From Sporosarcina sp. D27 (GTDB lineage: Bacteria > Bacillota > Bacilli > Bacillales_A > Planococcaceae), in assembly GCF_000586555.1 (NCBI RefSeq), contig NZ_AZUC01000059.1:62001-126000 (forward strand): DNA of 64,000 nt, in the 5' to 3' direction. Each line of letters begins with the position of its first letter. Within the stretch, counting starts at the first letter, position 1. The position numbers and the translations under genes are program-made. A model generated the notes under the pieces. The model saw only the letters and a program-made list of their open reading frames with translations. It was not told the origin of the DNA and did no database searches. This document shows positions 33,383-43,600 of this stretch, piece after piece.

Positions 33383-34735
33383 TCAACCGACTTCTTCTCC
33401 TGCGATATTGATTATTGAGGTGGGTTCTTTCCTTGTTTTCGCAATTATTAAACCTATAAAAAATCCTAGGGTACCTGTGATAATCCATCCAGCACCATTT
33501 TCAAATAACGGTATGAAATTGAAAACACTGTTAATTGTTTCTGTTGCGATGTTCGCATCCTTTAAAGCATCTAGAATTGCGACAAATCCAGCACCAATTA
33601 CTGTACCAACATAAACCGATTGATGGCCATCAAACAAGTTATTTGTAAATATCAATACGATTAAAGAAATTGCTAAAGGATATAGTAAAAGCAAAATTGG
33701 AGATGCTAGTGTCAAAATAGTAGTAAGTCCAAAGTTTGTAATGACTAGACCTAAAAGAGCAAAGACAATTAACCATTTCTTATAACTGATAGATGGAATG
33801 ATTCTTTCGAAATACTCTGAAACGGCAGCTAAACAAGCAACATTTGTTGTAATACCAGTTAATAGAATGACGACCCCGATGATATAAATTCCAATTTGTC
33901 CAAATAAGGCTATGGCGCTTTGAGCCAACACTTCTCCGCCGTTTTCTTTATATCCAATTAAATTTATGCTAGAAGCACCTATCCAAGCCATGGAAACTTG
34001 TAATGCAACCAACCCGACTACTGTAATTAGGCCAGCTTTGATAAATACCTTGGAGATCGCCTTTTCAGATTTAATGCCCAGTGAGCTGATGGACTTAATG
34101 AATATACCACCAAATACAAAAGCTGCAAGAACATCCATTGTATAATATCCTTGTGTAAATCCTTTTAAGAAAGGAGCTGTAATATATTCACCATTAGGCT
34201 CTCCAAAGACTCCCATAGGTGTTAAAATGGACTTGGCAACTAAAACTACTAATAATACGATAAATATAGGCGTTATTACTTTACCTAATCGGTCTACAAA
34301 TTTTGTCGTATTCCACGAGAGAATGATGGTAAGTATAATGAATAGCAAAGAGAAAATAAATAAATAGACACCTTTACTCGATTCTGTTTGGACTAATGGA
34401 TTTATACCAATTTCAAAAACAACAGATGTTGTTCGGGGTATCACATAAATAGGTCCAAGCGTCAAAAAGAGTAGGACGGAAAATACAGTTGCGAATAGAG
34501 GATGTACCCTTCCAGCAAGTTTTTCTACTGTCCCTCCTCCGCGTGTTAACGCGATAATTGCAAGAAAGACTAGTCCAACTCCTGTTATTAAGAAGCCGCT
34601 CATGGCAATCCAAGTGTTTGTTCCAGCCTCTTGACCAAGCATTGGGGCGAATATGACATTACCTGCCCCTAAGAACATAGCAAAAAGCATAAAACCGATG
34701 ATGATTATTTTTGAAAATGGTACGTTTGTCTCCAT
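33383..34735 (-). CDS. BrnQ-type branched-chain amino acid:cation symporter
   Basis: This 450-aa protein of 12 helices opens with KIIIIGFMLFAMFLGAGNVIFAPMLG, the N-terminal signature of the LIVCS (BrnQ) family. It also has the GPIYVIPRTTSVVFEIG segment near residue 92. The family imports Leu, Ile and Val with sodium or protons; some members also carry proline. The gene is the third and last of a minus-strand set after a racemase and proline dehydrogenase, so here proline or hydroxyproline uptake is plausible. The two possibilities cannot be separated from sequence alone. Confidence 0.88.
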   Translation of the reverse strand: METNVPFSKIIIIGFMLFAMFLGAGNVIFAPMLGQEAGTNTWIAMSGFLITGVGLVFLAIIALTRGGGTVEKLAGRVHPLFATVFSVLLFLTLGPIYVIPRTTSVVFEIGINPLVQTESSKGVYLFIFSLLFIILTIILSWNTTKFVDRLGKVITPIFIVLLVVLVAKSILTPMGVFGEPNGEYITAPFLKGFTQGYYTMDVLAAFVFGGIFIKSISSLGIKSEKAISKVFIKAGLITVVGLVALQVSMAWIGASSINLIGYKENGGEVLAQSAIALFGQIGIYIIGVVILLTGITTNVACLAAVSEYFERIIPSISYKKWLIVFALLGLVITNFGLTTILTLASPILLLLYPLAISLIVLIFTNNLFDGHQSVYVGTVIGAGFVAILDALKDANIATETINSVFNFIPLFENGAGWIITGTLGFFIGLIIAKTRKEPTSIINIAGEEVG

Positions 34736-34792
34736 CCTTGTTCCCCCTTAAGTTGTAAATGTAAGCATGCATCGCATATCCCTTTGTACGGT

Positions 34793-35776
34793 TTACTTAT
34801 TAATGTTCTTCTTGCTTATTCTCCCCAGTAGAAATGCTGTTGTTCCAATTCCAATTAATGTATTAGTTTTTTTATTGAATACTTGTTTAGCGACAAGATT
34901 AAGGTTTTGAGGACGTTCTGCTAATCGACGCATGAAATAGCCGTACCAATCAATGCCGAATGGGACATATGTACAGAAATTATACCCCTCACCCGCAAGT
35001 TCGAGCTGCAATTCTTTTCTAAATCCATAGAGCATCTGGAATTCAAATTTATCTTTTGGAATCTTATGTTCTTCTACAAACTTTTTAACATGATTAATGA
35101 CATGATGATCGTGTGTTGCAATAGATGTGAATTTACCATTTAGCAAGTGGTACTCAATCAGCTTGATATAGTTCTGATCGATTTCTTTTTTGTCTTGAAA
35201 AGCTAAGTTCACAGGCTCCTTGTAAGCTCCTTTTACAATACGTAAACGGTAGTCCTTGTACTTTTCAATGTCTGCTTCCGCTTGATAGAAATAGGCTTGA
35301 ATGACAGTTCCAATATTCGAATAGTCTTTTGAAAGTTCATCGAGCAAATTGAATGAAGGCTGCAAATGACTGTAATCTTCCATGTCAAAATTGATAAATA
35401 TATTATATCCATTCGCTTTGGCAACGATTTCTCTAAGGTTATTCAAACAAAAGTCATATCCAATATCCAATCCAAGTTGTGTTGGTTTCAGTGAAATATG
35501 TGCATCCAAGTTATATTCATGTATCGCTTCTATAACCTCAAGAATCTGTATTTTCGCGTCAATGGCTTCCTGTTTTTCAAAGACAAATTCACCTAGGTTA
35601 TCAATAGTAACGGATATACCTTTTTGGTTTAATTGATGAACACTTTTAACCATTTCTGGAATAGTTGTACCTGCTACAACTGTTTGGGCACCTAGTTTTA
35701 ATCCCCAACGTTTTGCACCACTATTTAACACCTTATTTTGTGAAAGCATAATAAAAAAGTCTCTTGTAAAGCCCAT
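34793..35776 (-). CDS. Proline dehydrogenase
   Basis: The enzyme oxidises L-proline to pyrroline-5-carboxylate with FAD, passing electrons to the quinone pool. This is the short monofunctional form (about 327 aa), as in other Bacillales. Marks include SLKPTQLGLDIG near residue 107, RIVKGAYKEP near 195, ATHDHH near 228, FEFQMLYGFR near 248 and the C-terminal YVPFGIDWYGYFMRRLAERP, where the two Arg bind the substrate carboxylate. The start is the ATG at 35776, since GGAGG lies eight bases before it and the longer frame starts inside that region. It lies between the racemase and the BrnQ gene in one direction. No fused P5C dehydrogenase is present and none is seen in the window. Confidence 0.92.
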   Translation of the reverse strand: MGFTRDFFIMLSQNKVLNSGAKRWGLKLGAQTVVAGTTIPEMVKSVHQLNQKGISVTIDNLGEFVFEKQEAIDAKIQILEVIEAIHEYNLDAHISLKPTQLGLDIGYDFCLNNLREIVAKANGYNIFINFDMEDYSHLQPSFNLLDELSKDYSNIGTVIQAYFYQAEADIEKYKDYRLRIVKGAYKEPVNLAFQDKKEIDQNYIKLIEYHLLNGKFTSIATHDHHVINHVKKFVEEHKIPKDKFEFQMLYGFRKELQLELAGEGYNFCTYVPFGIDWYGYFMRRLAERPQNLNLVAKQVFNKKTNTLIGIGTTAFLLGRISKKNINK

Positions 35777-35842
35777 TTTCCATTCCTCCAATAACTTAGT
35801 GTACACTCATTTTTTTACTCAAGAAGTGCTACTACAACTTCT

Positions 35843-36826
35843 TTATTTCAATAAAAAACCTTCTCTATAGGGATCTGTTGCATCAATTGAAAACTTATGG
35901 ATACCCGTTATCCAAGCAGAACCTGTGATTTTGGGAATAATCGCATCAATACCGTTTACAGTGGTATAACCGACGATTTCTCCTTTAAATTTTGAACCAA
36001 TAATACTCTCTTGGATGATTGGTTCATTTTTATTGAGATTTAAAGTGGCAAGTTTAGCACAGGTACCTGTCCCACAAGGTGATCTATCTACTTGTCCATC
36101 ACCAAAAACAACTGTGTTTCGGAAATGATTTTTTTTCACTTCCATGGTGAATTCAACAAGGTCAATTGTGTTTATTTCCGGGATTCCCGGGTGCATTATG
36201 TTTAATTGCTCATTAGCGGCTTTTCGGATTTCCATTCCAAGTGCGGCTATCTTATCCTGTTCCTCAATGATTAGTTCGAAATTGAATTGTTTCGCATCGA
36301 CGATGGCAAAAAAGCTTCCACCAAATGCGATGTCCATAGAGATAGTACCAATTCCTTCTATTGAAACGCTTACATTCTTTTTCAAAACAAATGCAGGAAC
36401 GTTAATGAAAGAAACCTCCTTAACCCGATCATTTTCGTAAGCAATATGGCATTCGACAATTCCTGAAGGGGTATCCAGTAATACTTTTTCTTTTTTTGCT
36501 ATCAAGCCATTATTGATGGCTACAGTCACTGATGCAATTGTTCCATGACCACACATGTTCAGATAACCGCCACTATCCATAAACATAACTCCCAAATCGC
36601 ATTCTTCATTGCAAGGATCAGTTAAAATTGCTCCAAACATATTTAAATGCCCTCTTGGCTCATGCATCAGTAATTTTCTTATAGAATCCATTTCAGATTG
36701 CATATAAATTTTCTTTTGCATCATAGTATCTCCAACGATTTCTGGAATCCCTTCCATTACAATTCTAGCTGCTTCGCCCATCGTATGGGCATCAATCGTT
36801 TCGATATAATTTTTTAGTATGACCAC
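35843..36826 (-). CDS. Proline racemase / 4-hydroxyproline 2-epimerase family, copy 1
   Basis: This 327-aa cytosolic enzyme carries the two catalytic Cys of the racemase type: C92 in LNMCGHGTIA and C251 in [14 protein letters not shown]. Both being Cys argues for racemase or epimerase rather than the trans-3-hydroxyproline dehydratase branch, which has Thr at the second site. It would invert the alpha carbon of L-proline or hydroxyproline. The start is GTG at 36826, with GGGAGGT about twelve bases upstream. The promoter is an exact sigma54 type about 55 bases upstream. Operon partners are proline dehydrogenase and a BrnQ carrier. Proline versus hydroxyproline is unresolved. Confidence 0.88.
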   Translation of the reverse strand: MVILKNYIETIDAHTMGEAARIVMEGIPEIVGDTMMQKKIYMQSEMDSIRKLLMHEPRGHLNMFGAILTDPCNEECDLGVMFMDSGGYLNMCGHGTIASVTVAINNGLIAKKEKVLLDTPSGIVECHIAYENDRVKEVSFINVPAFVLKKNVSVSIEGIGTISMDIAFGGSFFAIVDAKQFNFELIIEEQDKIAALGMEIRKAANEQLNIMHPGIPEINTIDLVEFTMEVKKNHFRNTVVFGDGQVDRSPCGTGTCAKLATLNLNKNEPIIQESIIGSKFKGEIVGYTTVNGIDAIIPKITGSAWITGIHKFSIDATDPYREGFLLK

Positions 36827-36879
36827 TAGATTCCAATACCTCCCAAATAGATGAATTCGTTACTTCAATAGTCTCTATT

Positions 36880-36895
36880 TGCAAGATGCGTGCCA
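36880..36895 (-). promoter_or_regulatory. sigma54 (-24/-12) promoter of the racemase operon
   Basis: TGGCACGCATCTTGCA on the minus strand matches the sigma54 consensus at the invariant GG and GC with correct spacing. Transcription would start near 36870, about 45 bases before the racemase start. The divergent gene encodes a sigma54 activator. The interval also holds GTTTACAATTGTGTAAAT (about 36969), a candidate activator site. Confidence 0.85.
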
Positions 36896-37022
36896 ACTTG
36901 TCGAAATGTGTCTAATGCTTGTATTGCAATTTTTTTTCGTACTCCGTAAAATGAAAAGTGTACAGTATGTTTACAATTGTGTAAATACAACTATGATGCG
37001 CAATCATTATTATTGAAAAAGG

Positions 37023-38402
37023 GTGAGTAAAATAGTTAAAACTCCAAGTAAGCATTTATTTCATTACTTAAATACATTAATTGAAACGAGTTCAGATGCA
37101 ATAATAATTATTAACACACTAGGGGAAGTAGAGTATTGGAACTCTCAAGCAGAACAAATTTATGATATTCCGTTTACTACCATTAGAAATAAAAAAATTA
37201 TCAACTTCTTTAAAAAAGAAGACTTAAAAATTTTAGAGATTCTCGAAACAAAAGAAAAGGTTAGTAATGTCTATCATCTACCACGACCGGATAAACACGT
37301 ATTAATCAGTTCATCTCCAATTTTTGATGACCAAGGAAATTTAATTGGAGCAATTTCAATCGATCAAGATATAACAAGTATTGTAAAACTAAATGACAAG
37401 CTAGCCTTAACAACGAATGAATTGCAAAAAATCAAACAGCAATATAACCTGCAAGAACAGATGGGACCGTTATCTGGGATTATTGGAAAGGGTGCCGCTA
37501 TACAAACTGCAAAAGAGCTAACACATAAAGTAGCTAAAACGGATGCGACCTTACTAATACAAGGGGAAAGTGGAGTAGGTAAAGAACTATTTGCGAAAGG
37601 TCTGCATGAAGCTAGCCTTAGAAAAGAGGAACCGTTTATCCCCATTAACTGTGGGGCTATTCCAGAAGCTCTATTTGAAAGCGAATTTTTTGGATATGAA
37701 AAAGGTGCTTTTACAGGTGCTAACAAGGACGGTAAAGCTGGAAAAGTGGAAATGGCAGACGGTGGCACATTATTCCTGGATGAGGTCGGGATGTTACCTT
37801 TGGATATGCAGGTGAAGTTATTAAGGGTCTTGCAAGAGAGGGAGGTATCACGTATAGGAGGAGTGACTTCAAGAAAAGTTGACATTAGAATTGTAGCAGC
37901 AACCAATAGCGACATGGAAAGCATGGTTAAAAAAGGATTATTTCGAGAGGACCTGTTTTATCGGTTGAATGTCGTATCTTTGAACGTACCTCCGCTTCGG
38001 GAAAGGCTTGAAGATATTCCGGATTTAGTAGCTAGCTTAGTTCATGAGTTTTCTACGAAATACAATAAACAGCGTCCTAGTCTGTTGAATAGTGCAATGG
38101 ATACGTTTATAAATTATCAATGGCCAGGTAATATTAGAGAACTGCGTAATATTGTAGAAAGAATGATAATTTTTACTGATAAACCTACTATACATGCAGA
38201 GGATTTAATAAATATTATTCCTGTTACCATGAATAATGCAATAAATAAAGAGGGCTTGGCACAGGAGAAAGCCTTACTAGAGTGCGATAGAATTAAAGAA
38301 ACACTACTGGAAACTTTCGGGAATAAAAGTGCTGCGGCAAAAAAATTGGGTATCTCGAGAGTAAGCCTTTATAATAAAATTAAACAATACAATATCGAGT
38401 GA
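37023..38402 (+). CDS. sigma54-dependent transcriptional activator with PAS domain
   Basis: The domain order is PAS (about 15-125), AAA+ sigma54-interaction (about 150-385) and a C-terminal Fis-type helix-turn-helix (KSAAAKKLGISRVSLYNKIKQYNI, about 434-458). Walker A is GESGVGKELFAKGLHE. The sigma54 contact loop GAFTGA is intact, Walker B is GGTLFLDEVG and the Arg finger segment is FREDLFYRLNVVSL. It belongs to the RocR/BkdR-like activator group of Bacillales. The effector is probably proline or an intermediate, judged from the divergent racemase operon with its sigma54 promoter. The start is uncertain: the GTG at 37023 abuts its AAAGG element, and an ATA at 37032 would be better spaced. Confidence 0.9.
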   Translation: MSKIVKTPSKHLFHYLNTLIETSSDAIIIINTLGEVEYWNSQAEQIYDIPFTTIRNKKIINFFKKEDLKILEILETKEKVSNVYHLPRPDKHVLISSSPIFDDQGNLIGAISIDQDITSIVKLNDKLALTTNELQKIKQQYNLQEQMGPLSGIIGKGAAIQTAKELTHKVAKTDATLLIQGESGVGKELFAKGLHEASLRKEEPFIPINCGAIPEALFESEFFGYEKGAFTGANKDGKAGKVEMADGGTLFLDEVGMLPLDMQVKLLRVLQEREVSRIGGVTSRKVDIRIVAATNSDMESMVKKGLFREDLFYRLNVVSLNVPPLRERLEDIPDLVASLVHEFSTKYNKQRPSLLNSAMDTFINYQWPGNIRELRNIVERMIIFTDKPTIHAEDLINIIPVTMNNAINKEGLAQEKALLECDRIKETLLETFGNKSAAAKKLGISRVSLYNKIKQYNIE

Positions 38403-38775
38403 GCACTGTGTACCACACAATTTGGGCGAACGAGTATTCGAAAAAGCGCTGCTTATGCATTACACAAATATCCATTCGCTCTATTTTTTTCGTTAGTTCA
38501 GGGTCGGTCTTTTGGAAGCTATAAGATTGACTTACTTAAAAAAATCGAGTCGTTATCCCTTAATGGATGTATTCCTTTGTTCGCCTCACGGAACTCCCTC
38601 CTTTTGAAAGCGAGTTCCATGTATAAAGAAAAAGCAAATATAAAACTAAAATGTTAGTTTGGAGATTACGAAGAGTTGAATTGTCGCTGTTATAGTAGAT
38701 TCACATGTATGAAACTAAAATTTCTAGGTAGACACGTTAGTTTCGAACATAGGCACATTTCTATAAATGATAACC
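38403..38775. other. Intergenic region with degenerate repeat sequence
   Basis: Near 38405-38475 two partial arms of the palindromic repeat appear (CTGTGTACCACACAATTTGG and GCTTATGCATTACACAA). A hairpin-like GGAACTCCCTCC / GAAAGCGAGTTCC pair lies near 38590-38622. No gene is seen. Confidence 0.4.
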
Positions 38776-39279
38776 TTAAATTAACTTGTACTTTTCGTAT
38801 GGCAAATGATCAAGTTTTTGAGTCCACCGTAATCCTGATACTTCAGGTAGTAAATCTCTATGATGACCCCAATTAAGAAGATGTATATCTTGCAATTTTG
38901 AATCAGGAAGTGAAGTGATGCTTCTAGCATTATAAGCCGGCTTATGGACATAAATTAATAAGCGCTCTGCTAAATCAATCTCCATTGACCATTCTTCTTC
39001 ACTTTTGTTTACCGGCCCATGTAATCTTCCAACATAAATTTTAGTATTATTGGAGTCGTTCGTATCGAGCCAATTTTCCTGTGATATTCTTTTTCCTAGC
39101 GTTTGAAGGTCTGCTTTACCGATATACAGTAAAACGTCACTTCCGTAAACAGGGTGCTTTCCATAAATTTGATAAATTCCATAATCCCATTCTTCATGAT
39201 TTAAGGATGGGATATCCGCTAATTTATATGGCCCCTCCCATTGAAGTTGAACTAAATGCGCTTTAGCCACTTGCATCAT
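38776..39279 (-). CDS. Stand-alone GIY-YIG domain protein
   Basis: This 167-aa protein has no other recognisable domain. The nuclease motif set is complete: GIY at 34-36, YIG at 52-54 (LLYIGKA), Arg64 in LGKRI, Glu105 in DLAERLLIY and Asn117 in KPAYNARS. The GIY-to-YIG gap is longer than usual because of an insert (KHPVYGSDV). This combination of R, E and N fits an active metal-dependent DNA endonuclease. The N-terminal 30 residues (VQLQWEGPYKLADIPSL) and the C-terminal tail may bind DNA or a partner. The ATG at 39279 is chosen because GGAAGGG lies about nine bases before it; the TTG at 39288 is too close. A repair, restriction or selfish role cannot be told from context. Confidence 0.7.
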   Translation of the reverse strand: MMQVAKAHLVQLQWEGPYKLADIPSLNHEEWDYGIYQIYGKHPVYGSDVLLYIGKADLQTLGKRISQENWLDTNDSNNTKIYVGRLHGPVNKSEEEWSMEIDLAERLLIYVHKPAYNARSITSLPDSKLQDIHLLNWGHHRDLLPEVSGLRWTQKLDHLPYEKYKLI

Positions 39280-39329
39280 AATCGACAACCCTTCCTTTAT
39301 CTAGTAGGTCTAATAAAACTATAGGTGTT

Positions 39330-40136
39330 TCACGACTCAATACTTTTTAAGTCTGTCTGAAGATACTTGATAATTGCTTTGCCGATTTGAGCAAGGGTCT
39401 GTTGACCATCATGGTTATATTCCCAATCTGTCGTCAGTACGGCGATGTTGACGCACCTTTCACCGTTTTCAAAGTAGGCGATGTCGTGTTCGACACCAGG
39501 GAGCGTGCCGGTTTTGTTACCGATTATTAGCGTTTCATCGAATATCGGCTGGAAGGCAGGGAGCTTATCGATCAGCTGCTGGTCACGCATGATCGTTTTC
39601 AATTGTTGTTTACTTGTCTGTGATAGGTTTTCACTTGCTGGGTCCAGACACATAAGGAAACGGACCATGTCTTTTGCGGTTGCAACATTTTCTAGCCCTT
39701 GTGCCAACGCGTCATAGTCCATGAATTTCCGTGTCAGCTGCGAGTGAGTGGCACCGACGTGTTTGAAGAAATTCTGAATGCGCTCAATCCCTACATGCTC
39801 AATGACGAGGTTTGCTGCCGAATTATCTGAGACAATGATGGACAAGGTCAAGGCATTCCGCAACGTTATCTGTTCCATATCGCTCATGTACGCTAAAACT
39901 CCAGAGCCTCCGACAGGTTCTTCTATTTTCAATAGGGTATCCAAGTCAATCTCTCCTCGGTCCGCTGCCGCAAGACATGCCATGGCGACTGGCACTTTCA
40001 AAATGCTGGCGGATCGTTTCACTTCATTCTCTCGTATAGCAATCACCCCGTCAGGTGTAGTTGCGTAAATCGAGACGTCTCCCGTTGTTTCATAAGCGAT
40101 TCTGTCTAGTTCTTCTTTTAATTGTACGTAATCCAT
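39330..40136 (-). CDS. Class A beta-lactamase-like serine hydrolase without signal peptide
   Basis: This 268-aa protein has the penicillin-recognising motifs in order: SxxK as S44-I-L-K47, SDN at 103-105 (VSDNSAANLV) and KTG near 212 (GNKTGTLPG). A region near residues 140-150 (RKFMDYDALAQG) stands where class A enzymes have the omega loop, but the usual ExxLN sequence is not evident. There is no signal peptide or lipobox, so the product appears cytosolic, unusual for a beta-lactamase. Beta-lactamase-related hydrolases of this type can be esterases or hydrolases of unknown substrate. AGGTG lies six bases before the ATG at 40136, which favours it over the GTG at 40145. Confidence 0.8.
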   Translation of the reverse strand: MDYVQLKEELDRIAYETTGDVSIYATTPDGVIAIRENEVKRSASILKVPVAMACLAAADRGEIDLDTLLKIEEPVGGSGVLAYMSDMEQITLRNALTLSIIVSDNSAANLVIEHVGIERIQNFFKHVGATHSQLTRKFMDYDALAQGLENVATAKDMVRFLMCLDPASENLSQTSKQQLKTIMRDQQLIDKLPAFQPIFDETLIIGNKTGTLPGVEHDIAYFENGERCVNIAVLTTDWEYNHDGQQTLAQIGKAIIKYLQTDLKSIES

Positions 40137-40657
40137 ATCATTCACCTGCCCAGTAGAATGTGAAACTGTTATTAAATCTCATTCGGTTGCTGAAGTCTGA
40201 ATTGCAACTTATTTTTCGTTTTAATCGTAGCATCAGGCAGCTGAAAAAGCTCTACCTTTTTTGGGGAATTTAAGAGTGCAACTGGATTACTTGCAAGTCT
40301 TATTTGTAATCATTTAATAATCTAGAGACACTACTGTATTACAGCGCAGCTAGGCAGGTATTATAACAGTTTTGAGTGAACGTATACCCGCTTCATTTAT
40401 AGTTATATCAGTACTTCACGAGAGGGTTATTACACTGACTCCATGCTGAATAATATGCTAAACTGAAGTTATATTTTGCGGGTGATTTAGGAATGAGATA
40501 GGTAAGGGGACTGTATCTTTTACAGCGTCTTTTTTATGACTGTTATATATACGTGTATTGAGTATTTCGGAATGAGTACCAGAACGGTGTGGAAATAACG
40601 GTAAAATACATAGTACGCAGAATGACTGAATTTAACGAGAGAAAGGAGGAAAGCCTC
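40137..40657. other. Intergenic region upstream of the beta-helix AAA+ gene
   Basis: AT-rich, with no gene and no repeat copy recognised. It must hold the promoters of the two divergent flanking genes. AAAGGAGG at about 40642 is the ribosome binding site of the next gene. Confidence 0.4.
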
Positions 40658-43600
40658 ATGGCGATTATTAACGTTTCTCAGCGTGTGATTTCAAACTATC
40701 AAACCATCACTTCCGCAATACAGGCAGCTCTGCCAGGAGATACAGTGGAAATTGATGAGGGCATCTACCATGAGTATTTGGACATCGATAAGCCACTTAC
40801 CCTCAGAAGTTTAAATGGGGATGCTCGTTCGGTCTGTATAACAGGCGGTGTTCATATTGTATTAATCGATGTAGTGCATATTGAATCGATCACTGTTGGA
40901 AGCGGCCCTGCACCGATTGAGTGCGGACTTCATATTGAGTCAGGGCAGTTAACTCTACATCACTGCCTCTTCTCTGAGATTCAAGGAATTGCTATGCGAG
41001 TTGGTGCGTCTGCAAAAGTATCAGCAGAGCATACGATATTTAAAAAGAATATTCATGGTATCGAAGTGTCTGGTCGTATGTCTCTGTTCGATTGTATCGT
41101 AGAAGAAACAATCGATAAGGCACAGCTTACTGTGCGCGATGGAGGGGAAGTCGCACTAAACGATTGTGGAATTTTAAGTGGTCAGGAAGAAGGGATTAGC
41201 CTGACTGGTGGCAGTCGATGCACGATTACGAAGAGTTCCATCATTGGAAATAGTGGAGCGCAAATTTGTTTGGAAAAAGATAGCTTTTTAGATTTAGAAC
41301 AGACGAATTTCTATATGGGGAAGGCACAGGGGATTTTTTCTGACCATTCAAAAGGAGTCATGAAAAACTGTGCCTTTAACATGCAAGATCTCGCTCATGT
41401 AGAACTTGCAAATGGATCGCATTTTGAAATAGTAGCCAGTACGTTAGAAAATGGGGAATCCGAGGGAATGACCATCAAAGGCTCTTCTGTTGAAATCTCA
41501 GATTCGATGTTTAAAGGCCAAAAAGGTGATCAGTTGACCTGTATTGAGAAAAGCAATGTTTCGGTTAAACGAACGCAGTTTCTTTCAGGGAAAGAACGAG
41601 GGATCGTTTGCATGAATTCAATTTGTACAGTCACTGAATCTGAGGTGAAGTACAACCAGATGACGCAGCTGACTGCATCTAGTCAAAGTAATTTAACAAT
41701 CCTTGGTTGTGAAATTGAAAATGGGAAAAGCATCGGAATTTATTCAGCTGGCAGTCAAGTGAAGATATCTGATTCGCAGGTCAGCCATCACGGTGATATA
41801 CAGATTTTTGCTACTGAACAATCAGAACTAATCGTTTCAGCAACTGAAGTCAAGAGTGGAAAAAGTGCTGGTGTGTCCGCGAAAGAATCTACAATGGAAA
41901 TTGCTAACTGTATCCTCATTGGTCACAAAGGGTCGAACATCTTACTGAGTTCTGATGCGAAGGCAGAAATAACAGACTGCAGGATTTCAAATGGAGAGAA
42001 GAATGGAGTACTTGCAGGTCCTGGCGTAATTGTTTCACTGGAACGGACGGTTTTGTTCAATCATAAGAGACAGCAAGTAAGTGCAACGAAGTCTGCCGAA
42101 GTTTACCTGACGGAATGCGAACTCTATGATGGCAACTCATCTGGGGTGTTGTTGAGTGAGGTGCGACGAACTGAAGTGACGGATACTAGAGTCCACGGAC
42201 ATCGTGAAGACCAAATCGTCATGCAGGATTGCTCTACCTCTATCTTCAAATCAATGCAGGTGATGAACGGAGCGAAGGCGGGATTAATGCTGGAGAAATC
42301 AGCACCTGTACTTGAAGATTGCCGCTTCGCCAACAATCGTGCGGGGGATTTGAAAAGGCTAGATGATAGCAAACCGGTGCTGAAAAACACTGAATTGTTG
42401 ATACCTACGGTGGCTAGTCGACAAGATAGAAATTCTAGAGTAGGAGCACTGACAGAACAGACTGAAAGACAAGTAGTCTTTAGCAATCCAGAAATGTTGG
42501 ACATTTTAATGAGCGAACTGGATGAGTTCATTGGTCTTGAAAACGTAAAAGACAAAATGCGCGATATGATGAATCTAGTGGAGATCAACCACTTTAAATC
42601 GGAACGTGGATTGAAAACCATTGAGTTGACAGCACCTCATATGATCTTTCAAGGAAATCCAGGCACTGGGAAAACAACGATTGCACGACTCATGGGCGGA
42701 TTTTTTAAGTGGCTAGGTCTGTTGAAGAAAGGGCATCTTGTTGAAGTGAAACGAGAGGACCTTGTAGGAACACACGTAGGGAGTTCTGAGGAATTAACGA
42801 AGTTGAAGATAAAAGAGGCGATGGGCGGGGTCCTCTTCATTGACGAGGCTTATTCTCTAACAGCAGGAAAGAACTCAAGCAACGATTTCGGAAAAAAGGT
42901 AATCGACACATTGCTTCCAGCAATGGAAAATCATCGTGGGGAATTTGTTGTAATTGCAGCAGGTTATACAGAGGAAATGGATAGCTTCTTAAACTCCAAT
43001 CCAGGATTGAAAGATCGTTTTACTGAGAAAATCCACTTCCAGGATTATACGCCTGATGAGCTGATGCAACTCTTCTTAAACAAATGTGAAGGAAGTTATT
43101 CGATAACAGATGCTGCCAAGAAGGCTCTGAACAATGAGTTCATTGTACGATATCGCAAGCGTGACGAGACATTCAGTAATGCCCGGATGGTGCGCACGCT
43201 TTACGACCAGATTGGGGTAGCCCAGTCCTTAAGGATCTCGAAGTCCCCGCGTGAGCAATGGACTGAAGAGTTATTGACGGTTTTTGAAGAAGAAGACGTT
43301 CTTCAAGTAGTGAAAGAGCGTGATGTAAAGAGTTACGAAATTCCGATTGATGAGGAACTGCTCGAAAAGAAAAGAGCGGAACTCCATCAGTTTATTGGTC
43401 TTAAGACAGTAAAAGCTGAAATTGATGAAATGATTGAACTGATGAGGTATTACAAAAGAGAAAACCACTCAGCCGAAAAGCTGATGAACCATACATTGCT
43501 AATTGGAAAACCTGGGACAGGCAAAACAGAGATTGCCCGCGTGCTTGCTGGCATCTACCAAGCGCTTGGATTACTCGAAAGAGGCGAACTGATTGAAGTG

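Noticed and set aside
39330-40136. Secreted resistance beta-lactamase
   Set aside because: No signal peptide or lipobox and no clear ExxLN omega-loop sequence, so only a beta-lactamase-like hydrolase is claimed.
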